Below are positions 41,557 through 52,057 of a DNA stretch of 54,591 nucleotides, piece by piece. A program made the translations under genes and the position numbers. Each line of letters opens with the position of its first letter. The stretch's first letter is position 1. This DNA is from Bacillota bacterium (GTDB taxonomy: Bacteria; Eremiobacterota; SpSt-956; JAKJGF01), in the NCBI GenBank assembly GCA_029555925.1, contig JAKPQU010000588.1, positions 1 through 54,591 on the forward strand. Direction: 5' to 3'. Under the pieces are notes generated by a model. It was not told the origin of the DNA. It did no database searches and saw nothing but the letters and a program-made list of their open reading frames with translations.

Positions 41557-44076
41557 TTATAGAAAAAGGTTTTTTTCGACAACATGAGAAAATTTATCAA
41601 ATTCCTTTACCATTTCTTCTATAATTTCAGCAATTCTGGATGTATTTTTTTCTTCCGAAGCCCTTTCAAGCTGAACAGCCAGTTTATTTAGAATCCTTGC
41701 TTCTATATTGGCAAAGGTTCCTTTCATACTGTGGGAAAGTATTTTCAGTTCACTGAACTTGTTTTTATCTTTATATTTTTTCAGTTTCTCTATCTGTTCC
41801 GGTATAAATTCACAGGATTTCTTTATCAATTCTTTAAGAAAATCTTTATCCCCTGCAAGACGTCTGAGCAAAACATTTTCATCGAAGATTTCCATTTCAT
41901 TGAATTTAGAATCTTTATTGACTGCAGGTGCCTTTATTCGAAGGGGTGTATATTTCTCATCTTTACTCTCTCTCTCTATGTGTTTTTCTATTAATGCAAA
42001 CAGTTCATCAGGATGAACAGGCTTTGAAATATAAGCGTCCATTCCTGCATTCATACATTTTTCATAATCTTCTTTTAATGCATAGGCAGTCATAGCAATT
42101 ACAGGGATATTATGGTTCAAAACCTTTGAAGAAGGGGAACGAATAATTGTTGTAGTTTCAAAGCCGTTCATTTCTGGCATCTGAATATCCATAAGTACAA
42201 GATCGTAGTGCCTGACTTCAAGAGCTTTTAATGCTTCTGCACCGCTGCTGACAACATCTCCTGTGTAACCGAGTTTACCTGTAATATGAAGAGCAACCTG
42301 ACGGTTAATTTCATTATCTTCTACAATAAGAATGCGGATTTTATCTGCAGAGGAAGAAACAGGCATTTTAAACATAGTTCCCCTGTGCGTTTCTTCTGTA
42401 ATCGTTATATTATTTATAAGGGTTACAATGGTTTTATAAAGCTGTGCATTTTTCACAGGTTTTGTAAGGTATGCATCAACAGATGTAGAATATAATTCAT
42501 CCAGTTCGCTTCGTCTATCGAGTGAGGTCAATATAATAATAAGCATATCCTTAATTGAAGCAGAACTTCTGATATTTTTACACAGTGTTTCTCCGTCCAT
42601 TTCCGGCATTTTTCTATCAATTATAGCTATTCTGAAGGGGTCTCCCTCTGAGTAGGCCTGATGTAATTTTCCCAGAGCATAAATACCATTCCCTGCTTCA
42701 TCACATCTGCATCCCAGCGTAGAGAGATATTTTGTTAAAATCAATCTGTTTGTTCTATTGTCATCTACTATGAGAATACGCTGGTCTTTAAGTTCTACAG
42801 GTATAATATGTTCAGAAGTGCTTATTTCCTGACGTTTTTCAAAGACAGAGGTGAAATAAAAATTCGACCCGAAACCGGCTTTACTTTTAACACCTATAGT
42901 TCCGCCCATCATTTCCACAAGTCTTCTGGAAATAGCAAGTCCAAGGCCGGAACCTCCATATTTTTTCCCTGCCATACTCTCAAGCTGAGAAAAAGCTTTA
43001 AAAAGTTTCTCCAGTGCATCTTCCGGTATACCGGGGCCTGTATCGGTAACAGAGAAATGTAATATAATATCACTATCTCTTTCTTTTTCCAGATTAATCT
43101 CCAGTATTACTTCACCTTTCTCCGTAAATTTGATTGCATTACCAAGCAAATTGAGTAAAACCTGTCGTAATCTGAAAGGATCACCTCTCAAAAGAAAAGG
43201 TAAATCAACATTAAAGAGACAGTTCAATTCAATGCCCTTCTGATGTGCTTTTATAGCAAGAAGATCCATTATTTCTTCAATAATTTTTCTCAGGTCAAAA
43301 TCGACCGGTTCAAGCTCGAGTTTTCCTGCCTCCACTCTGGAAAAATCCAGAATATCATTGATAACTGTAAGGAGAGCATCTGAACTTTTATAAATTATTT
43401 CCGTATATTCCCTCTGTTCAGGAGTAAGTTCCGTATCTAGTAAAATACTTGACATACCGATGATTCCATGCATGGGAGTTCTTATTTCATGACTCATACT
43501 GGCAAGAAATTCACTTTTATTAATATTTGCCATTTCAGCCTTATCTGCCATTTCTTTTGCATGATTTATCGCATCATGAAGTTCTTTTTGAGTTACAAGA
43601 AGCTCTTTCTGTTTCTCTTTCAGGCTCTTTTCACTCTCTTTGAGATCTGAATTTCTGTTCCACATTTTTATAAGAGAATCTACAAGGCAGTAAAGCTCTA
43701 CCGGATTAAAAGGTTTTTGTATATAATAAATATCCTGTTTTAAACTTTCCCTTATAGTTTCAAGAGGTGTATCGGTATAACCTGTAACAATGATGATAAT
43801 AACATCGTTATCAAGCTTTCTGAGTTCCATAGCAGTAGAAAGCCCGTCCATAAGAGGCATTTTCATATCCAGTATACAGAGAGGAACTCTATTATTTTTT
43901 TCATATTCCTTTCTAAAATATTCTAACAGATAGGTACCGTCTTTAAACAGCTTGATGTCAAAACCGTATTCATCTCCATGCTTTAAAGATAATCCCTTTT
44001 TACTGCCAAATATATCTTTATATAACCCGAAAAGATATTCTTCATCATCTGCTATAAAAATAGTTTTATTTCTCAT
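41557..44076 (-). CDS. hybrid histidine kinase REC-HK-REC-REC-HPt
   Basis: 839 residues from ATG 44076 (AGAGGA 6 bases upstream); the frame to 44127 reads heptad DNA. Domains in order: receiver (~1-150, Asp in [12 protein letters not shown]), coiled coil, HisKA with [13 protein letters not shown], HATPase with NLLGNAIKF and [17 protein letters not shown], a second receiver ([11 protein letters not shown]), a third receiver ([13 protein letters not shown]), and a C-terminal HPt domain ([13 protein letters not shown]). All phospho-acceptor residues are present. It is cytoplasmic, with no sensor domain except the N-terminal receiver. It may take its input from a receiver-phosphorylating partner such as the kinase encoded just upstream, and the HPt could pass phosphate onward. 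No DNA-binding regulator lies nearby. Confidence 0.92.
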   Translation of the reverse strand: MRNKTIFIADDEEYLFGLYKDIFGSKKGLSLKHGDEYGFDIKLFKDGTYLLEYFRKEYEKNNRVPLCILDMKMPLMDGLSTAMELRKLDNDVIIIIVTGYTDTPLETIRESLKQDIYYIQKPFNPVELYCLVDSLIKMWNRNSDLKESEKSLKEKQKELLVTQKELHDAINHAKEMADKAEMANINKSEFLASMSHEIRTPMHGIIGMSSILLDTELTPEQREYTEIIYKSSDALLTVINDILDFSRVEAGKLELEPVDFDLRKIIEEIMDLLAIKAHQKGIELNCLFNVDLPFLLRGDPFRLRQVLLNLLGNAIKFTEKGEVILEINLEKERDSDIILHFSVTDTGPGIPEDALEKLFKAFSQLESMAGKKYGGSGLGLAISRRLVEMMGGTIGVKSKAGFGSNFYFTSVFEKRQEISTSEHIIPVELKDQRILIVDDNRTNRLILTKYLSTLGCRCDEAGNGIYALGKLHQAYSEGDPFRIAIIDRKMPEMDGETLCKNIRSSASIKDMLIIILTSLDRRSELDELYSTSVDAYLTKPVKNAQLYKTIVTLINNITITEETHRGTMFKMPVSSSADKIRILIVEDNEINRQVALHITGKLGYTGDVVSSGAEALKALEVRHYDLVLMDIQMPEMNGFETTTIIRSPSSKVLNHNIPVIAMTAYALKEDYEKCMNAGMDAYISKPVHPDELFALIEKHIERESKDEKYTPLRIKAPAVNKDSKFNEMEIFDENVLLRRLAGDKDFLKELIKKSCEFIPEQIEKLKKYKDKNKFSELKILSHSMKGTFANIEARILNKLAVQLERASEEKNTSRIAEIIEEMVKEFDKFSHVVEKNLFL

Positions 44077-44160
44077 TTTATGTCCTCTACAGGTTATTGT
44101 GACGCGTAACGGGAGAAAATTTTTCATTACATGCTTATGGTCATGTCAGTAAATATTCTG

Positions 44161-46212
44161 TTAATGAAAAGGTGAACTTTTTTTATCTCCCATATCATAA
44201 AATACTTCCCTTATACCTTCAGCTATATTTCTTATAGTAAATGGTTTTATGAAAAACTTTTTAATTCCCGGATATGTAACCTTTTCAATATTTAATTCTT
44301 CTGTAAATCCAGTACAGAGTATTACCGGTACGGAAGGACTGATACCATAGATTTCCTGTGCCAGCTGAGTGCCGGTTATGTTAGGCATGGCCTGATCTGT
44401 TATAACAAGATCTATATCAGGATTGGCTCGAAAAATATTCAATGCTTCTAGACCGTCAGTTGACACAATCACTTCATAACCCTGACGGTTCAGAATACTC
44501 TGAAGCATGATGGCCAGGTCTTCATCATCATCTACAATCAAAATTTTTTCCTTCCCTCCCTGAACAGGTTCTAAAATCTCTTCTTCCACTGCTTCCGCAG
44601 TAATCTCCGGAAGGTATACATCAAAAGTACTGCCTTTACCGGGCTCACTGAACACTTTAATCTCGCCATTATAACTTTTTATAATACCATGAACCACGGA
44701 AAGTCCAAGACCGGTACCTTCTCCCTGCCCCTTCGTAGTAAAATATGGGTCAAAGATTCTTTCCAGAATCTCTCTTGTCATACCGTGTCCCGTATCACAG
44801 ACAGAAAGTTTTATATAATGCCCCTGTTTGAGATCCTTGTATAAATCTATATTATCCGTATCAATATAAATATCAGTTAATATAATTTCTAAAATTCCGC
44901 CATGTTCTTTCATGGCATGGAAAGCATTGGTACACAGGTTCATCAACACCTGATGAACCTGTGTGGGATCAGCAAGAATTTTGCCGGAAGTGTATTGAAT
45001 ATTTTCTCTTATTTCAATATTGGAAGGAAGAGAAGGTCTTAAAAGCTTCAAAACTTCTTTTACAATAAGGTTGATTTCCAGAGGCTTCCTCTCCTGTTCA
45101 GTCTGACGGCTGAAGGTTAAAATCTGTTTCACAAGTTCTCTGGCACGAAGGCTGGCTTTAAGAACCTGTTTAAGAAACATATGAACGTCTGTGCCGGATG
45201 TCACCTCATTGATTGACAGTTCGGTATAACCTATTATTCCAGACAGTATATTATTGAAATCATGAGCTATACCTCCTGCCAGAGTACCAAGAGCTTCCAT
45301 CTTCTGAACCTGTGAAAGCTGTTTTTCAAGTTTAATCTTATCCGTTACATCTCTTTTTACAGCAACGTAATTGGTAATATATCCTTCTTTATCTCTTATT
45401 GGAGAAATTGAAGCTTCTACTTCATAAAAAGTACCGTCTTTTTTTCTGTTAATAAAATGGCCGGTCCATACCTTGCCTTCCGTAATAGTATGCCACAAAT
45501 TTTTATAAAATATTTCATCATGTTTTCCACTCTTAAAAAGGGCCGGTGTTCTGCCTATAACCTCATCTCTTTGATAGCCTGTTATAACAGTAAAAGCCGG
45601 ATTCACATATTGAATATTTCCTTTAATGTCTGTTATAATTATAATATCTCCCGAATGTTCTATGGCTTTAGCCATACGTGTCAATGCCTGTTCAATAAGC
45701 TTCTGTTCCGCTATTTTTGCTCGAAGCTGTTCATTTACCATTATAAGCTCTGCAGTTCTATCGGCTACCACTTCCTCAAGGTGTTCTTTGTATCTCCTGA
45801 TCTCCTGGTTTTTATTCCATCCTTTCATAAGGGAATCTACAAGACAGTAGAGTTCTTCTTCATTGAATGGTTTTTTTATATAATATATATCCTGCTTTAA
45901 ATGTTCCCTTATATCATCAATAGTTATATCTTCCTGACCGGTAACTATAATTATAATAACATCGGAATCAATTTTTCTGATTTCAGAAGCAGTGGTCATA
46001 CCATCCATAAGGGGCATTTTCATATCCAGAATACAGAGAGGAACTTTATTTTTATGTTCATATTCACGTTTAAAATAATTCAAAAGATACAAACCGTCAT
46101 TAAAAATTTTTAACTTAAAATAACCTTCTATTTCTTTTTTATCGAATATATATTTATAAGCTTTAAGTACGGTTTTGCTGTCATCTGCTATAAAAAGAGT
46201 GCTGTTATACAT
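44161..46212 (-). CDS. REC-PAS histidine kinase with C-terminal receiver
   Basis: 683 residues from ATG 46212 (TGGGGTG upstream). The frame to 46317 begins with PPVTRYALRVTK read from heptad repeats. Domains: an N-terminal receiver very similar to that of the neighbouring hybrid kinase ([20 protein letters not shown]), PAS (~220-330; [16 protein letters not shown]), HisKA with [15 protein letters not shown], HATPase with [10 protein letters not shown] and [12 protein letters not shown], and a C-terminal receiver ([13 protein letters not shown]). It is the first gene of a run of four on this strand. The two paralogous N-terminal receivers suggest duplication. Confidence 0.92.
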   Translation of the reverse strand: MYNSTLFIADDSKTVLKAYKYIFDKKEIEGYFKLKIFNDGLYLLNYFKREYEHKNKVPLCILDMKMPLMDGMTTASEIRKIDSDVIIIIVTGQEDITIDDIREHLKQDIYYIKKPFNEEELYCLVDSLMKGWNKNQEIRRYKEHLEEVVADRTAELIMVNEQLRAKIAEQKLIEQALTRMAKAIEHSGDIIIITDIKGNIQYVNPAFTVITGYQRDEVIGRTPALFKSGKHDEIFYKNLWHTITEGKVWTGHFINRKKDGTFYEVEASISPIRDKEGYITNYVAVKRDVTDKIKLEKQLSQVQKMEALGTLAGGIAHDFNNILSGIIGYTELSINEVTSGTDVHMFLKQVLKASLRARELVKQILTFSRQTEQERKPLEINLIVKEVLKLLRPSLPSNIEIRENIQYTSGKILADPTQVHQVLMNLCTNAFHAMKEHGGILEIILTDIYIDTDNIDLYKDLKQGHYIKLSVCDTGHGMTREILERIFDPYFTTKGQGEGTGLGLSVVHGIIKSYNGEIKVFSEPGKGSTFDVYLPEITAEAVEEEILEPVQGGKEKILIVDDDEDLAIMLQSILNRQGYEVIVSTDGLEALNIFRANPDIDLVITDQAMPNITGTQLAQEIYGISPSVPVILCTGFTEELNIEKVTYPGIKKFFIKPFTIRNIAEGIREVFYDMGDKKSSPFH

Positions 46213-46225
46213 AATACACCCCATT

Positions 46226-46257
46226 TTCGTAACGCGTAATGCGTAACGCGTGACGGG
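46226..46257. repeat. heptad array (GTNACGC class)
   Basis: GTAACGC GTAATGC GTAACGC GTGACGGG, directly upstream of the REC-PAS kinase start. Confidence 0.85.
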
Positions 46258-46490
46258 AGGATTATTTGTAACGGTCGATTTTTTATTTACTGAGAAAGAT
46301 TCTATATATTTATGCAACTATCCTTCTATACATGTAAGCTTACTCACAAAATTATTTTCTTATTTTTGTCACACCAGTCTGTTCAAGTTTACGACAAAGA
46401 AATTTATTTCCCCTAAAGGATTTATAGAAGAAAATATAGAATTACACTCATTGTAACAGCATCCTTCACGGGTTACGCGTTACGAATTAC

Positions 46491-46580
46491 TGACCTGAGC
46501 ATAAGCATGTATAAACGTTTTCCTCCCGTGACGCGTTACGCATTACACGTCACGAGAGTAGATATGTATTATTTATGCTT
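46491..46580. repeat. E3 element in the pilB-like gene leader
   Basis: GACCTGAGCATAAGCATGTA ... TTTTCCTCCCGTGACGCGTT ... GAGAGTAGATATGTATTATT then TATGCTTA. This is the best full copy of E3 (~90 bases). It ends ~30 bases before the start codon. Confidence 0.82.
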
Positions 46581-46611
46581 AAGATACAAATAAGAGCGGA
46601 GGAAACAGGCA

Positions 46612-48693
46612 ATGGCACAAACAGTCCTTATAATAGAAGATAATTATGTTATGCTGAAAATATGGCAGACAGAACTTGAACGGGCAGGACTCAAGGTACT
46701 GACTTCAAACAACAGTCGTCTCGGAATGGCAAAAGCAAAAGAAAAACAGCCCGATATTATCCTTATTGATTCAGTGCTTCCTGATTTAGACGGATTTGAT
46801 GTATGTAAAAGACTGAAAGCAGATCCAAAAACAGCTGAAATTCCTGTAATAATTATGTCAAACTTTGATAATGCCGATGATCACAGAAATGCGATAAATA
46901 TAGGTGCCTGTGCATATCTGATTAAATATAATACAATGCCTGAAAGATTAATAGAAATGATAAACTATTATACATCTCCGGAAAAAGACGATGAACCGCC
47001 TCCGAGAATGCCTTCGGGAAAACTTATGGAAATGGAACAGAGGAAGGGTGACCTTCTGGCGAAAGCAGGACTTATAAGTCCGCAGCATCTTAAAGAAGCC
47101 CTCAAAAAAGTAGGACTTACAGGCATTACACTGCCGCAGGCATTAATAAAAATAGAAGCTGTAACAGGAACCCTGAAGGATCAGGTTCTTGAATTTTTCT
47201 ATGCAGCAGATTATGTAGATCTGTCGCAGTATCTACTTGACAAAGATGCTGTCAGTCTTGTAACCGCAGACTTTGCAAGGCATTTCTCTGTTATTCCTAT
47301 GAGATTTGATGAAGAAAAACTGATTGTAGCCATGTCGGATCCCATGGATGTAGAAATAGAAGAAGATTTAAGAACGAGACTCAAAAGACCGATAAAAATG
47401 GTATATGCCCCTGAAGCTGATATACAGAAGGCTATTGCCATATATTACGGCAGTTCACTTCCTATGGAAGAAGTTATGGCAGAAATAGAAAGGGACAGAG
47501 CAGAAGGAAAACTCGATAAAGAAGAAGATGTCATGGTCGGCACTACCCCTGTGTCAAAACTTATAGATACTGTAATGACGCAGGCTATAGCAATGAAAAG
47601 CAGCGATATTCATTTCGAACCGAGAACAGAAGGTATGCTTGTAAGATTCAGGATAGACGGAGTTCTCCATGACATACAGGTCATACCTAAAGAAGCTATT
47701 GCTCCTGTCGTATCCAGAATAAAGATTATATCAAACCTTGATATTACAGAACGAAGAAGACCGCAGGACGGAAGGATAGAAATGAAAATAGGAGAAAAAA
47801 AGATTGATTTTCGTGTATCCACTACTCCTGTAGCACTCGGAGAAAAGATAGTTCTCAGAATCCTTGATAAATCTGTTGCATTATACGGTATATCGGAATT
47901 AGGGCTCAGATCCCTGGAAGAAAAGAAATTCTTACGTATGTTAAGACAGCCTGACGGGATGATTTTAGTTACAGGCCCTACAGGAAGCGGTAAAACTACC
48001 ACTCTTTATGCAGCTCTAAATTACCTTAAATCATCTGAAACAAATATTATAAGCCTTGAAGATCCTGTAGAATTCACAATAGACGGAATAAATCAGATAC
48101 CGATCAATCCAAAGGTCGATCTTACCTTTGCCACGGCACTCAGGTCAGTGTTAAGACAGGATCCTGATATAATCATGATTGGTGAAATAAGAGACCAGGA
48201 AACGGCAGAACTCGGTATTCAGGCAGCCCTCACAGGTCATCTGGTTCTGGGGACACTTCATACCCGTAATGCTCCGGGAGCAATCTCAAGACTTGTGGAT
48301 ATGGGAGTGCCTCCCTATCTGCTGGCATCAACCCTTATAGGTGTCATAGCCCAGAGGCTTGTCAGAAAAGTCTGTGATAACTGCGCCGAACTATATAAGC
48401 TCTCACCCGATGCAGATATTTCTGAAGATTTAAGAGCAGAGCTTGCAGGTATTGACTTATCCAGAGGAACAGGATGCGATTTTTGCCGTCAGATGGGTTA
48501 TCATGGTAGAATAGGTGTTTTTGAATTTATGGAAATAAGTAACAGTATAAAGAAACTTATAGTATCAGGTGCAGACACTATTGAACTGACTGAACTGGCA
48601 AGACGTGAAGGTATGCTTACCCTGAGAGAAGACGCTACAAGACTTGTAAAAGAAGGAATAACTACGTGGGAGGAAATGGTAACTGTTATATGA
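46612..48693 (+). CDS. type IV pilus/type II secretion ATPase (PilB/GspE) with receiver domain
   Basis: 693 residues. Residues 1-120 are a receiver domain with all key residues: IEDN acidic pair, Asp in LIDSVLPDLDG, Thr/Ser site IIMSN, Lys in YLIKYN. Residues ~140-290 are the GspE/PilB N-terminal domain. The motor follows: SSDIHFEPR, Walker A GPTGSGKTTT, Asp box EDPVEF, Walker B DIIMIGEIRD, His box LGTLHTRNAPGAI, and a zinc site CDNC...CDFC. GAGCGGAGG precedes ATG. Phosphorylation could gate the motor directly, a rare fusion. No pilin, PilC or secretin gene is next to it. Its stop overlaps the next gene's ATG by four bases. Confidence 0.93.
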   Translation: MAQTVLIIEDNYVMLKIWQTELERAGLKVLTSNNSRLGMAKAKEKQPDIILIDSVLPDLDGFDVCKRLKADPKTAEIPVIIMSNFDNADDHRNAINIGACAYLIKYNTMPERLIEMINYYTSPEKDDEPPPRMPSGKLMEMEQRKGDLLAKAGLISPQHLKEALKKVGLTGITLPQALIKIEAVTGTLKDQVLEFFYAADYVDLSQYLLDKDAVSLVTADFARHFSVIPMRFDEEKLIVAMSDPMDVEIEEDLRTRLKRPIKMVYAPEADIQKAIAIYYGSSLPMEEVMAEIERDRAEGKLDKEEDVMVGTTPVSKLIDTVMTQAIAMKSSDIHFEPRTEGMLVRFRIDGVLHDIQVIPKEAIAPVVSRIKIISNLDITERRRPQDGRIEMKIGEKKIDFRVSTTPVALGEKIVLRILDKSVALYGISELGLRSLEEKKFLRMLRQPDGMILVTGPTGSGKTTTLYAALNYLKSSETNIISLEDPVEFTIDGINQIPINPKVDLTFATALRSVLRQDPDIIMIGEIRDQETAELGIQAALTGHLVLGTLHTRNAPGAISRLVDMGVPPYLLASTLIGVIAQRLVRKVCDNCAELYKLSPDADISEDLRAELAGIDLSRGTGCDFCRQMGYHGRIGVFEFMEISNSIKKLIVSGADTIELTELARREGMLTLREDATRLVKEGITTWEEMVTVI

Positions 48694-50843
48694 AGGAAGA
48701 TATAACTGTTCTTCCCAGAGGCGGTATTATTGCCAGAACATCTGCCGGGTCCGTACAGGTCGGGGCCATACCGGAAACAATTAAAGATACGATGGTAAGA
48801 GAAGGTAATGTGCCTCAGATATTTCTTATACCGGCAAAATTATTTTCTTTTGAATATGGTATAAGTACGGCAGATTTCGAATTCCCTATTTACTACAATT
48901 TCTACGTAAAAAACAGAAAAACAATCTTAATAGGCCCGAAAAAAAGCGAAAAAAAAATTATTTCTGTTATAAAAGAAGCCCTTTACGGCCCTTCTCATCC
49001 TGCAATAGAACAGGACTATCTGGAAGGTAAAAAAGCAAAAACGTTTCCGAAACTGAAAGAGGAGATGAGCTATTTTAAATTTGAGCCGAAACTCGGCCGG
49101 TCTGCTGTAATGGATGATTTTATAGATTATATTCCCCTGGAAGAAGGAGAAGTTTTTAAATTCAATGATATTGAGATTATAAATCAGGACAGAGAAAATT
49201 ATTTAATAAAAGACAGGCAGGAGCATTTTCTTCTTCCGAAGGATTTTATATTTTCAGAAAATAAACCCGGAAAGTTACTGATTAATTCCTGTTATGGTCC
49301 TCCGAATTTTGGAATTACTGTCATAGGTTCAGGTCATGGCTTTGATCCGGGAGAAAAAACTACAGGTTTTATTATATGGATTAATCGCAGGGGTATTCTG
49401 GTAGATCCTCCTGTAAATACTACGAGATGGATTAAAGAAAACAGAATAAATCCCAGGCTTATAGGAGATTTAATACTTACACACTGTCACGCAGATCATG
49501 ACAGCGGAACATTGCAGAAAATCCTGGAAGAAAGAAAAATAAGACTTCATACGACTAAAACAATAAAGGAAAGTTTTCTCAAAAAATATTCTCTTATAAC
49601 TGACATACCGGTTAAATTCCTCGAAAAAATGTTTGATTTTCATCCTGTCATAATAGGAAAGATCCATGAAATACTGTCAGGGAAATTCGTATTTAAATAT
49701 TCTTTTCACAGCATACCGACCATATGGTTTGAAACATATTTTTATGATAAAAGCCTTGTCTACAGTTCCGATATGTTTAACCATCCTCCTTCCATAAAAG
49801 AAGTAGAGAAGAAAAAAATTATGACTGAAGCCAGGGCGGAAGAATTCCTGAATTTCCCGTGGAACCATTCCATCATAATTCATGAAGCAGGTATCCCTCC
49901 GATTCATACACCTGTGAAATTCCTGGAAGGTCTTTCTGATAAGATAAAAGAAAAACTTTATTTAATACATGTAAGTCAGAAAACCATACCGGAAGATTCA
50001 GGGCTCAAGCTGGCGAAAAGCGGCATTGAACATACCATCATATGCGATATATCCAGAGAAGAACAGAATTTACTGGACGAAAAACTGGATATAATATTAA
50101 ACACCGATCTCTTTCGTAATCTTAATCCCTTAAGAGCCCTTCCTGTTATATCAAGGGCTTATTATGAAGAGTTTTCTCCTGGAGATGAAATTCTTCAGAC
50201 AGGACAGAAAGGTGAGAAATTTTATATTATTCACTCGGGAGAAGCAGTTGTTTCCGTAAACGGTAACCCTTTAAAGATTTACAGCACCTATGATTATTTC
50301 GGAGAAACATCCATAATATTTAACATACCGAGAACTGCGTCTATCCATAGCAGAACTCCTCTGAAAGCTCTGGTCATAGAACAGGAAGATCTGCTGGAAT
50401 TACTGAGCCATGGGGGCATCATGGAAAAAATTAAAAATCTGGCCATAATACGAGACCTCGAGTCATGGCAGTTATTTAATGAGACAATATTGAAAAATCT
50501 TTCTGCCACACAGAAAACAGAATTACAGACCATAATGGATTATGAAATCATTCCGAAAGATACCTTTCTTATAAGAAAAGGACAGAAGGCGACAGTTGCA
50601 TATTTAATAAAATCAGGTACAGTAGAAATTTTGAAAGACACTTTTATATATCAGGCAAGAAGAGGAGATTTTCTGGCAAAAATATCCTTTTCTCCGTTTT
50701 ATCCGGTCTATGATTATAATGCTGTAACAAAAGAGAAAGTAGAAACTTTTAAACTGAACATGACCGCATTGAAACAGGTTATGGATAAAAATCCAGGGAT
50801 AAGGGTAAAATTGATAAAGTTAAATCCTTTGAATGAGATTTAG
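48690..50843 (+). CDS. metallo-beta-lactamase-fold hydrolase with two cNMP-binding domains
   Basis: 717 residues from ATG 48690, overlapping the pilB-like stop as ATGA. The N-terminal ~190 residues have no named domain. A metallo-beta-lactamase fold follows (~205-450), with the metal motif LTHCHADHDSGT and later conserved Asp/His (VYSSDMFNH, IIHEAG). The first cNMP-binding domain (~480-595) keeps the phosphate cassette FGETSIIFNIPRTASI, so it can probably bind cAMP or cGMP. The second (~600-715) lacks the Gly-Glu and Arg and is probably degenerate. It may be a cyclic-nucleotide-controlled phosphodiesterase or other hydrolase. Coupling to the ATPase gene suggests that the two act together. Confidence 0.88.
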   Translation: MKEDITVLPRGGIIARTSAGSVQVGAIPETIKDTMVREGNVPQIFLIPAKLFSFEYGISTADFEFPIYYNFYVKNRKTILIGPKKSEKKIISVIKEALYGPSHPAIEQDYLEGKKAKTFPKLKEEMSYFKFEPKLGRSAVMDDFIDYIPLEEGEVFKFNDIEIINQDRENYLIKDRQEHFLLPKDFIFSENKPGKLLINSCYGPPNFGITVIGSGHGFDPGEKTTGFIIWINRRGILVDPPVNTTRWIKENRINPRLIGDLILTHCHADHDSGTLQKILEERKIRLHTTKTIKESFLKKYSLITDIPVKFLEKMFDFHPVIIGKIHEILSGKFVFKYSFHSIPTIWFETYFYDKSLVYSSDMFNHPPSIKEVEKKKIMTEARAEEFLNFPWNHSIIIHEAGIPPIHTPVKFLEGLSDKIKEKLYLIHVSQKTIPEDSGLKLAKSGIEHTIICDISREEQNLLDEKLDIILNTDLFRNLNPLRALPVISRAYYEEFSPGDEILQTGQKGEKFYIIHSGEAVVSVNGNPLKIYSTYDYFGETSIIFNIPRTASIHSRTPLKALVIEQEDLLELLSHGGIMEKIKNLAIIRDLESWQLFNETILKNLSATQKTELQTIMDYEIIPKDTFLIRKGQKATVAYLIKSGTVEILKDTFIYQARRGDFLAKISFSPFYPVYDYNAVTKEKVETFKLNMTALKQVMDKNPGIRVKLIKLNPLNEI

Positions 50844-50966
50844 TGAGTGGTGATTGGTGAGTCGTGATTGGTGATTGGTGAGTCGTGATTGGTGATTGGT
50901 GAGTCGTGAAAAGTGAAAAGTGAAGGGTGAAACTACGCATCACGCGTCACGCGTTACCCGTCACGA
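50841..50966. repeat. long mixed heptad array
   Basis: GTGAGTG GTGATTG GTGAGTC GTGATTG GTGATTG GTGAGTC and onward for ~12 units, then GTGAAAA GTGAAAA GTGAAGG, then CATCACGCGTCACGCGTTAC. It starts at the stop of the cNMP/MBL gene and ends 8 bases before the next ATG, the longest array in the window. Confidence 0.92.
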
Positions 50967-50973
50967 AAATATT

Positions 50974-51918
50974 ATGACAGAAAAAACATATTATTTCGAT
51001 AAATTAGATAAACTCCATAGTGAACTAAACAATTACATAGCTCCTGTTTCACGGGACTGCGGGCCATGCATAAACTGCTGTATCAATATATCTGAAAGCC
51101 ATCTTTTTGTACCTCTTTATATAGATTATATAAATTATAATCTCGGTGAAAATAATTCTTACGTAAAAACCTGGGAAGAGGGCATTGAAATACCGCTCTG
51201 CCCCTATATAGATCTGACTGCTAAAAAATGTGCCATTTATCAGTGGAGACCTCTGAGCTGCCGCCTCTACCCCATGATGCTCGAGAGAAGCGAAAACTCC
51301 ATGTACTACAGATGCGTTTTCTATGACCTCTATGAAAAAGATTTTTCCGACCTGGAAAGCCTGCTCCCTCCGGGATATAAACATGAAATAGACAAAATAA
51401 TAAGAGAGATTTCAAAGCTCAATGTTCAATATATCAGAGCATTTGATTCCCGGAGGCTTGAAGAGTATAAAAAATCCTACGAAACTCCAGTATCTAAAGA
51501 AGTAAGACTATTAAAAGCTCTTAATATATACAGAGAAGCAATGAATAAAGTCCCTGAATCAATATGCCTGAAAACCCAGGTTGCCAAAATTTATATGGAA
51601 CTCAAAGACTATGACGGTGCTTTAAACATGATTGAACATATTTTAGACACAGATAAAAAGGAATGTATGGCAAAAATACTGAAGGCAAAAATATACCTAA
51701 TTCTTAACAGAATTTCTGATGCCATTTCAGAGATAAAAGAGGTTATAAAAATAAACGCTTCAATTACCCAGGCCCATTATATGCTCGGTGTCATGTGCCT
51801 TCTGGATGAAAAACCCGGTGAAGCTATTGAAGCATTTCAGTCACTTCTTAATATCAATCATCTTGCAAGATACAGATATAAGGATCTGGGTAAATTTATG
51901 AGTATGTGTGATGTGTGA
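50974..51918 (+). CDS. YkgJ-type cysteine-cluster protein with TPR tail (paralogue)
   Basis: 314 residues from ATG 50974. A frame to 50920 would add THHASRVTRH, which is translated heptad DNA. The N-terminal half has Cys 29, 32, 35 and 36 (CGPCINCC), then CPYIDLTAKKCAIYQWRPLS with more Cys, the YkgJ metal-cluster pattern. TPR-like helices fill ~180-314. It shares order and size with the protein at 24126-25061 but is clearly diverged. No ribosome site is visible before the ATG. The stop TGA runs into a GTGATGG heptad. Confidence 0.85.
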   Translation: MTEKTYYFDKLDKLHSELNNYIAPVSRDCGPCINCCINISESHLFVPLYIDYINYNLGENNSYVKTWEEGIEIPLCPYIDLTAKKCAIYQWRPLSCRLYPMMLERSENSMYYRCVFYDLYEKDFSDLESLLPPGYKHEIDKIIREISKLNVQYIRAFDSRRLEEYKKSYETPVSKEVRLLKALNIYREAMNKVPESICLKTQVAKIYMELKDYDGALNMIEHILDTDKKECMAKILKAKIYLILNRISDAISEIKEVIKINASITQAHYMLGVMCLLDEKPGEAIEAFQSLLNINHLARYRYKDLGKFMSMCDV

Positions 51919-52057
51919 TGGGTTATAATCGTGACGCGTAACCTGTGGTTTCGTGATGCGTTATGCGTTATGCGTGATGCGTATTTAATCCCGTGGTGTT
52001 TAATTAAACTCCCCAGTTCACTTTTCACGACTCACCACTCACGACTCACCAATCACT
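51903..52057. repeat. mixed heptad arrays
   Basis: GTGTGATGTGTGATGGG, then GTGACGC GTAACCT, GTGATGC GTTATGC GTTATGC GTGATGC, and finally TTTTCACGACTCACCACTCA and related units. It fills the convergent gap and includes the stop codons at both sides. Confidence 0.88.

Larger units (their letters stand above)
46213..46611. other. 399-base divergent gap
   Basis: The gap between the divergent kinase and pilB-like genes holds a heptad array (46226-46257), an AT-rich stretch without a clear promoter, a second short heptad piece (46468-46489) and an E3 element (46491-46580). No gene is visible. Confidence 0.6.

Noticed and set aside
46213..46317. Extension of the REC-PAS kinase (PPVTRYALRVTK...)
   Set aside because: It reads heptad DNA. 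The receiver domain starts right after the ATG at 46212, and the extension has no conserved features.
50920..50973. N-terminal extension (KGETTHHASRVTRHENI) of the YkgJ-TPR gene
   Set aside because: It is the translation of the heptad array; the conserved protein starts at the ATG at 50974.
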